The notes beneath the pieces were generated by a model. The model searched no databases. It was not told the origin of the DNA and worked only from the letters and a program-made list of their open reading frames with translations. From Spirodela intermedia (Eukaryota > Streptophyta > Magnoliopsida > Alismatales > Araceae), in assembly GCA_902729315.2 (NCBI GenBank), contig LR746276.1:3702169-3766168 (forward strand): DNA of 64,000 bases, read 5' to 3'. The translations under genes were made by a program, and so were the position numbers. Of the stretch, positions 56,831-64,000 are shown one piece after another. How positions within the stretch are numbered: the first letter of the stretch is position 1; the number at the start of each line of letters is the position of its first letter.

Positions 56831-57514
56831 TGATTTTCATCCATTCTTCTCTCTTTTTTTGGATTTTCTTCTACGTTTCTACTGTTTTCTAAATTGTCTT
56901 CTTCTCTTCTCTCATTCTTAGGATTCTCTTATATGTGAGAGGTGTTTTCTCATCCTGAATTTGGTAGAGGTGCTGTGTTTCTAACTAATCTTCTTTCGTG
57001 CATGAATTTAACTTTCAATAAAACTCAAGAAAATAAATGGCTACGTTTTTTTTTTTATAAAAACAAGTGATAAATCAGGTCATTAATTTTTCCTGAAACA
57101 ATGAGAAAAAAGATTATGATTAACTTTAATTCAATGCTTGTAATAATTTAATTCAAATAAGTACTGAAATACTTTGAAACTTTGCAAGACATGTCACCAA
57201 TTCAATTTGATATTCAACAAAGTCAGTATCATTTAAATATATTCCTTATTGCTGGACATGCTAAACACTTAAAACAATATTTATTTAATAAAGAAAGTAA
57301 AATACCAAGAATTTCGTGAATAATATTTCAAATCAATTTCTTTAAACAAATTCTTAAGTATGATTTAAGATAAGATTTCAGATCACGTAGCTTGATCTCT
57401 TAAGTTCTAATGATTTTACTAACTTGTATCCACTAAAATACTTCTCTACTAATGATCAATCTCAAAAAATGAAAAGAATTATCACCTTAAAACAATGAAG
57501 ATTAAATCTAACAG
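56831..57514. other. Gypsy leader, non-coding
   Basis: AT-rich sequence between the gag remnant and the primer-site region, as expected for the 5' leader of the minus-oriented gypsy element. No other signal was seen. Confidence 0.5.
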
Positions 57515-57545
57515 CACTCAATTCCCCAACAATGGTGCCATTAGA
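57515..57545 (-). other. Primer-binding/leader motif of the gypsy element
   Basis: The reverse complement reads TGGCACCATTGTTGGGGAAT, a variant of TGGCGCCGTTGCCGGGGA, which follows the 5' LTR in many plant Tat/Athila-type gypsy elements. Confidence 0.65.
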
Positions 57546-58767
57546 TTGTCTTAGATTGGAGGTGTCGTTAGGCCTCAATCTGCTCAATCAGAATATAGAT
57601 ATAGATGCACGATTAAATGTTGATTCACCAAAATGAATGTAGACAAGATGAGTTAGGTTGTCTCCTCAGCAAATTAGGATGTAAATTTAATCAGTTATTG
57701 ATTAGAGATGACAAAGATTTGAATGTGGGAAAATAAGAAGAAGAAACTTGAGCATGGGGTTGCAAATGATGGACAATGAGAAATAATAGATGATGGAAAA
57801 GAAGATGATTACACAATCTCAGGGATTATGTGATATGAACGAACCCAATAAAGCTAAATCTTATCTATAACATCCAAATCATAAGTTTCCTTGAAGCCAA
57901 CCTGATTATCACCACATCTCCATCCTTATTTTCACCAAGAGGAGGCGATCATTGTTAGCCATGGGAGGGAATCTCGTTCAGGGCAAAGAACTTGAGGATC
58001 AATGGATGAACTCATCTCTTAAGCACGAGATGAGGAGCTTGGAACCCTTCAAACCCTTATGGGACAGCTGCTGCCTGAAGTTCTATTCCATAGAAGCTAA
58101 CCACAAAATTTGTAATTACATGTTTAAATAGGGTGGCTGCCCACTCTCCTTCCCTCTCTCTCACTTACAAGAGATTAGGTTAAGAGATCCAAACGCTTTG
58201 CACCCTTTAACCTAAAAATAAACCATTGGATCTTCACGCCTCCAATAATAAATCTTGGCCCTTGGATGGAAATTAGGTCTTCAATCTTTTAATCTCCTCC
58301 CTTGGATCACTTCTCCTTATGGTGTGTCTCTCTTTAAGTTTTAATCTCCACCATTGGATGAGTGCTCCTCCTCTCCTCCTCAAGTAAAAATGGACGGTGG
58401 ATCTTCTTTCACTTATGAACGCCCTCTTTAAGTGATTATGGGCCAAAGGTCCAAAATTCCTTTTAGGCCCATAACCCCTCTTCTGGACCCATGGATGTCC
58501 TCAGTCACCTAGTGGCCTGCTAAAGCATAACCTCAACACAAAACATTAGGCAGCAAGGTTGATTGTCAATCTTGTTACATGATATAAATCAAATCTTCTA
58601 AGGAAGACATAAAACCAACACAACTAAAGAGAAATTTATCAAAGGTATATAAATATCCATGTATCTAATATTGTAGTAATATCGTGATGACCTATATTTT
58701 CATGTCCTAAATGAGTCATACTTGACAGAATAATCTATGTTTATACATGGTTAGTGATGACTTATCA
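57546..58767 (-). mobile_element. Probable 5' LTR of the gag-bearing gypsy element
   Basis: On the minus strand this starts TGATAAGTCATCACTAACCA at 58,767 and runs about 1.2 kb to the primer-site motif, then leader and gag. It shares the first nine bases with the 1.75-kb LTR family but is otherwise different. The exact 3' boundary of the LTR is uncertain. Confidence 0.6.
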
Positions 58768-61556
58768 ATGCCCTACAATGAGGGAGGAAGAGAATATAAA
58801 TAGGGGTCCTAATTTCTCAAAGTGAGAAACCCATGATGTGTGGCCTCTCCTTAATTTTAGATTTGGGCCTTTCTTGTTGGGCCTTGAACGTGGGTTGGCT
58901 GCTTCTCTCCTCCACATTTAATATCCAAGTTATCTAGGCCTTGAAATTCAATGTAACTCTAAGAAAAATGTGAGAATAATCCACTTGATTCAAAAGAATC
59001 AAGTAGGGTTAGTTCACAAGTCAATAAATACTCAAAATAGGGACTAGATAAATAAGACATATTTATTTCATTTTAATCATAAATAAGTGATAATTACCAT
59101 GCTCATGAAAATATAAATAATTAATTAAAGCATAAAAACATATAATTATTACTACATATTTAATATCATCAACAGCTAAGGAGGCATCATGGTACCGAAG
59201 ACTTAAGTTCTTGATCGGTAGTGGTTCATGACGGATTGATCCTACGTTGTTCAACGTGCCACGTGACTAAGCACATTTAATCCAGTGACTGTTGAAGCAC
59301 CACAATATCAAAAACTTAAGTTCTCCCACATATCATCATTAGGGATATAAAGACAATAATTAATTATTATCTAGTAAAATAGATATTATCAATTATCTTT
59401 AAAATCTCGTCTGCAGCCGTGAATACAACAATTCATTCTTCCCTCCTTTCATGCGATCAACGTCTTCAACAATCGGCGAGTTCATTCTTTCCTCCCCTGA
59501 CTACATTCAAGGCCTTCAGTGAGTGGTTAGCTCTTCCCTTCTGATGACGGTGATATTGTGTTCGACTCTTCCTTTTGGCAGATTTCTTTGGCAAGGGATG
59601 CAATGCTTCCAGATAATACTTTTGTGACTTCTGACGTGGTGGTCGGCACGTCCAGACAAAATAAAGTCACCACACCGATGTCTCCAGTTACCCTAGAGGT
59701 AGACTAAATTTTGACAATGACTTATTTTCTACTTTCAATATTTACTTAGTTTTGTTATTTATTTATATTTTACATAAAGTTATTTCTATTTTATGTATGT
59801 TCTAATAGAAATGAGTAGAACTAATTCAAAACTTGATGAATGATATTCATTCTTCTTTTAAATCCTCCAAAACTCTTCTGAGACTAAGCTAAGATCATTT
59901 TCAACTTATTTTCTATTGATTTTCGTAGTCGAATCTTGACATATTCATGCTCACAATGTTATGTAAATAATTGTTATTTTTCTATTTTCAAATGTAAAAT
60001 TAGTGAGATTAAAAGCTATTTAATGATTGTTAAATTGTTAAAATAATGTGGAGACATTCATGGCTGACCTCATATCATGTGTGTGAATTCTCAAGCACAC
60101 ATTCATGGCTGATCGTATTTCTCTCATTCTTTATTGTCATCTTATTTCTCTCTCTCCCTCTCTCGGAAGACCTCTTCTTCTCTCTCCATCTCTCTCGATC
60201 GATCTCCCTTTCTCTCGTGAGATGTTTCTCTTTCTCCATCTCATGTGAGATTTCTCTCCTCTTTCTTTCTCTCTATTTCGTGAGAGTTCTCTCCTCTCTC
60301 CTTTTTCCTCAATTTCTTCGCTTCTCTTCTTTTATTCTTCTCACCTCATCCTTCTATTTTATTATTTCTATTAAAATTAATAAAATATAAAAATCACTAT
60401 ATATATATAAATTAAATTAGTTTTCATGATGGATTAATCAATCTCTCTATGTTCGACTTGAAACTTACTTCTATACTAATATTTTATTAAGTCTTAGTTA
60501 TAAATATTATTAGATAATATACATTTAAGCACAACGACAAATGCACATCAATGGCCCTATGACACAAATCACTTGTGGACATTTCCCATCAACAATGGTA
60601 GCCTTAATTCAATTCACTTCCATTGTGCATAGGTTGTTCCTCAACTTCATCCAATCATTGGGCATGCTCTAAAGACTAGTTGACTTAAGGGAGACTAAGT
60701 ACAAGAACCTCTAGAATTCGTAGTAGCTTTCTCCTTTGGGAAGAATCCTCAGCTTCTTAGTCTGACTTTGTGCCCCCTTCTCTTTTTTACCTTGCTAGCA
60801 CCACCTTGGAATGCCCAATCGAAGGAGATTGGCTAGTTGGTCCTTGCAAGTTTGGCCATCATAGTTGTTGATGCCACCATTAGATGGTACAATTGCAAAT
60901 AAAGGCTTACATAGTTCTAGTTGACATGCATGGGGATGGGCATAAGCCAAAAAGAGGAAAGCAATGTTGCACACTCCCATGGCAAGAAGGACCAGAGAGG
61001 AAGGGAGGAAGGAAGGGAAGAGGGCATCAAAGGTGATGACAATAATGGGTCTTCAATAGAGGGTTATGGTATCCGACCTTCAAGAAGAACTATATTAGTT
61101 GTTTAAGCATAGTGGATATGTGAATCTATAAAGGTTCAACCACAATGATCTTTGAACATTCGAATTTATATTTGTTAATAAATAAATAAATAAATTAAAT
61201 TTAGATTTTCTCCTCACCACAATGAGTTGAGCAAATCTTGATTGAAAATTAATTATGATCAGCTGATTTCAACGATGGCATCTTCAATATTTAGATTTCT
61301 TCTAGACATGATGCAGAAGCATAAAATCAAACATAATTAAATTTCTTCTCATCAAATTTAGAGAAACATTGTTAGTGATTTTTTTTCTTAGTTTCTTATG
61401 ACAAAATGCCATTCAAAATCCCCTTCCTATGTATAGAAGCACCTATTATCAAAATAGAAGACTACCAAGAAGACATGAGGTTTTATAAACTTAGCCTAAA
61501 ATGGACACTATTAAAATTTATCTATCAATTTCATCATGAGTAGAAGTCATATCATG
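58768..61556. other. AT-rich region, probably decayed repeats
   Basis: Contains a CT-rich tract (60,140-60,310) that creates a Ser/Leu-rich ORF, and purine repeats near 60,990-61,020. I see no gene I can support. Confidence 0.45.
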
Positions 61557-61561
61557 AGCAT

Positions 61562-63302
61562 TGACATGACTTAGTCATTGTATAATAAATCACGTAAATT
61601 TAAAATTTATAAAACTAGAAAATACCAATTTTCAAATATTTAGAAGTATTTCTAAGCAAATATATTAATTATAATTCATTACAATTTCCAAAAATAGTGT
61701 AAAATTTTCATGTCAATCATAAGGATGTAATATAATATCGGATATATTTCAGAATTTTCTTCAAAGAATATGAATTTTTATAAATTTTAGACTAAAAAAT
61801 GAAAATAAAATATATTTAAAATTTACAAAAAAAGAAAATAAGGGGGTGCGGACATCAAGATGATGTCAATGCCTGACGAACACAAATTGGGCAGAAATAG
61901 AGTTCTGTCTAGTGATTTTTACGTAAGCAACTACAGATGATTTAATTGGTCAAATTAAGATCTATAAAAGCCAAAAGAATCGTAATCAAATGAAGAGTAG
62001 TTTGAAAATTTGAAATCACACAAATTATCTCTAAATAAAGTGAAAATTAAGTTGAAAGTAAGAAAATAGAGTTCCGGTAGCACGGCGATAATGCATCGAC
62101 GATGTACTAGAATCTTGAGTATTTGGGAGGATTTTCAGGTAGTGTCTACAGCCTCAAAGGCTCTCCTTAGACAAGGACGACATGGACAATCTTTAGATCT
62201 TCTTGTGAAGTCTAGAGATCAATAAAATAGGTCGTCGAATCATCTCTGATGGCTGTCACCTAGTGAAGTGAAAAAATAATGACTTTACGACTCTTCAACG
62301 GCTGTCACCCAACAGAGAAAAGTTAGATGAAAGTGGGGCGCATGTTAGGGAGCTTCATCCTTAGGTCCACGCAGCAAGAGGAGACTCTTCATCGCATCTG
62401 GTATGCTCTCAGGAGGTGGCGACTCGTCTTCTGACAAATCATCTTCTTCCTGACGATGGATTGTTTGTTGATCAATCAAAGATGATTTACTCAATGGATT
62501 TGTGATCTTTATCGTAAATCATTCAACAATTTTATTAACAATACTCCATGAATCACGTTGAAGAGATTTTTGTCGATGATCGAGTGATTTTAGCAGCTTA
62601 ATCCTTTATCAGTAAGCTACAAGAAAGTCGTGATTTAATCAGATAAAAATACGAGTTTTGACTCTGGTAGGATTCAAACTCGTGCCAGTCACCTACTTGT
62701 ATGAGAGAGAGTAAAATACATACTCTAATACCATTATAAAGTGACATCATGATGGTATATCGTTGTTATAATTAAAGACTATTTTAGGTATTGAAATCAT
62801 TGAAAATATTTTGAAAAGGTGTGATTGCTGGTTTAGTCCCACATCGGTTATACGTCAAGTGTTGAGACAGATATATGGTAATGTGAGATTTGTGAATCAA
62901 TGAGTCCCTTTCTTGCATGTGTATGACCACTTCTTGCCTCACAATTGGCTGGCCACTAGTGACGTAGAAGGGGGGTGATGTGCACATGCCCCCATCAGTC
63001 CATAGCTACTCGAGCCCCTACTTGTGGCTCTACCCCGACTGCACTTCCGACCTGCTTGTGGGCCCAGCTAGCCAATAGGTCCCCTTTTTTAATTTTATTT
63101 TATTTTTCTTTATTTATCTCAAAAATAGGATTATAAAAATCATTTAAATTCATATAAAATCACATAATTAGTTAAAAAATCACATTAACTAACTAATAAT
63201 CACTTTTTATAATTTAACACAAATATAAGTCTATTTACCATGAGTTAAGGCTAAAACTATATTATTTATTAATTATTAACTCATGATAATGAAAACTTAT
63301 CA
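61562..63302 (-). mobile_element. Solo LTR E (1,741 bp) with 5-bp target duplication
   Basis: Minus-oriented member of the 1.75-kb family, from TGACATGACTTAGTC to GAAAACTTATCA, flanked by AGCAT at 61,557-61,561 and 63,303-63,307. Confidence 0.93.
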
Positions 63303-63407
63303 AGCATCTTAATTCTTCTCAACTTTGCATAGGCTTCTTATTTATTTCACATTTGCTCACTTCTTATATTTCAATTTTACCTCATTCTTGACATTTGTCT
63401 ACCTACA

Positions 63408-64000
63408 TGATGTGACTTAATTATGGTATAATAAATCATGTAAATTAAAAATTTATAAAACTTGAAAATACTATTTTTGAGGATATTTATAAATATTTCA
63501 AAATAAATTTATCAATTATAATTCAATAAAAGTTTTAAAAATATTAGGGAATTTTCAAATAGATCACAGGAATGTAATATAATATCGGGTAATATTTTAA
63601 AATTTTTCACAAAGAATATAATTTTTTTTATAAATTTTAGACTAAGAAATGAAAATAAAATATATTTAAAAAATTATGAAAAAAAAATAAGAATGTGGAG
63701 ATTAAGATGATGTCATCACCTCGAAGAATTTAATTTGAGCGAAAATAGAGTTCTACCTAACGATTCTTACATAAGCGATTACAGATGATTTCATGGGTCA
63801 AATTAAGACCTATAAAAGTCAAAAGAATTGTATTTGAATGAAGAAGGTTTTTGAAATTTGAAATCACATAAAGTATCACTAAATTAAGTAAAAATTAAGT
63901 TGAAAGTAAGAAAGTCAATGTTTCGGCCTCGCGACAGTGATTATTAGAATTTTGTATGTTTGATAGGATCATCGAATGATGTTCATAGCCTCAAAAGCTC
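63408..64000 (-). mobile_element. LTR F, cut by window end
   Basis: TGATGTGACTTAATTATGG starts a further minus-oriented copy 106 bp after copy E. It continues through the segment matching AGTTGAAAGTAAGAAA and runs off the window. Target duplication cannot be tested. Confidence 0.85.

Noticed and set aside
60046-60390. 114-codon ORF with hydrophobic Ser/Leu/Phe stretches
   Set aside because: It is a translated CT-rich tract with no splice or family support.

Overview
This is nuclear DNA from a flowering plant. The genes have GT-AG introns, there are plant-only families (AP2/ERF, B3/REM, DUF3511, NDR1/HIN1-like LEA_2, a CKI1-type hybrid histidine kinase), plant Copia and Ty3/gypsy debris, and long GA/CT runs in promoters and leaders. 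Many exons are very GC-rich (PV42a-like, HARBI1-like, ERF, DUF3511 genes), which fits a monocot better than a eudicot. That placement is inference; no species is identified.

Bases 1-33,000 are the gene-rich half. In order: the last exon of an unrecognised gene (+); a short Ser/Pro-rich protein with the HPGSFRCR motif (-); a two-exon LEA_2/NHL membrane protein (-); a three-exon CBS-domain protein like SnRK1-gamma PV42a (+); a candidate 70-residue hydrophobic protein whose first coding exon is only the ATG (-); an eight-exon CKI1-like hybrid histidine kinase (-); four-exon TMA7 (+), divergent from the kinase; a DUF3511 protein (-); an intronless HARBI1/ALP1-like transposase-derived gene without its catalytic triad (+); a decayed Copia 3' end (+); two weak candidates near 24.5 and 25.9 kb (-); an AP2/ERF repressor with a DLN-type EAR motif (-); and a double-B3 REM protein (-) with a tandem-repeat field upstream.

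Bases 33,000-64,000 are AT-rich. The only ordinary gene recognised is a four-exon TFIIIC subunit 6 (tau55) homologue at 38.7-40.1 kb (-). Its neighbours are a 2.1-kb near-perfect palindrome (35,457-37,569) whose arms carry identical, divergent 101-codon mini-AP2 genes, and a diverged single copy of that gene at 46.8-47.1 kb in opposite orientation. Promoter-like sequence near 34.0 kb (+) and 50.5 kb (-) is also homologous, so the mini-AP2 locus looks like a large inverted duplication, later altered by an inverted arm copy on one side and a solo LTR on the other.

From 48.5 kb on, most of the DNA is one family of roughly 1.75-kb LTRs (TGATAAGTC...CACATCA). Two are solo LTRs with intact 5-bp target duplications, three are nested inside one another, one runs off the window end, and fragments lie between. 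A second gypsy element (LTR, primer-site leader and gag on the minus strand) occupies about 56.2-58.8 kb.

The best candidate for something new is the palindromic mini-AP2 locus. It could make both a DNA-binding-domain-only microprotein and a long self-complementary RNA.
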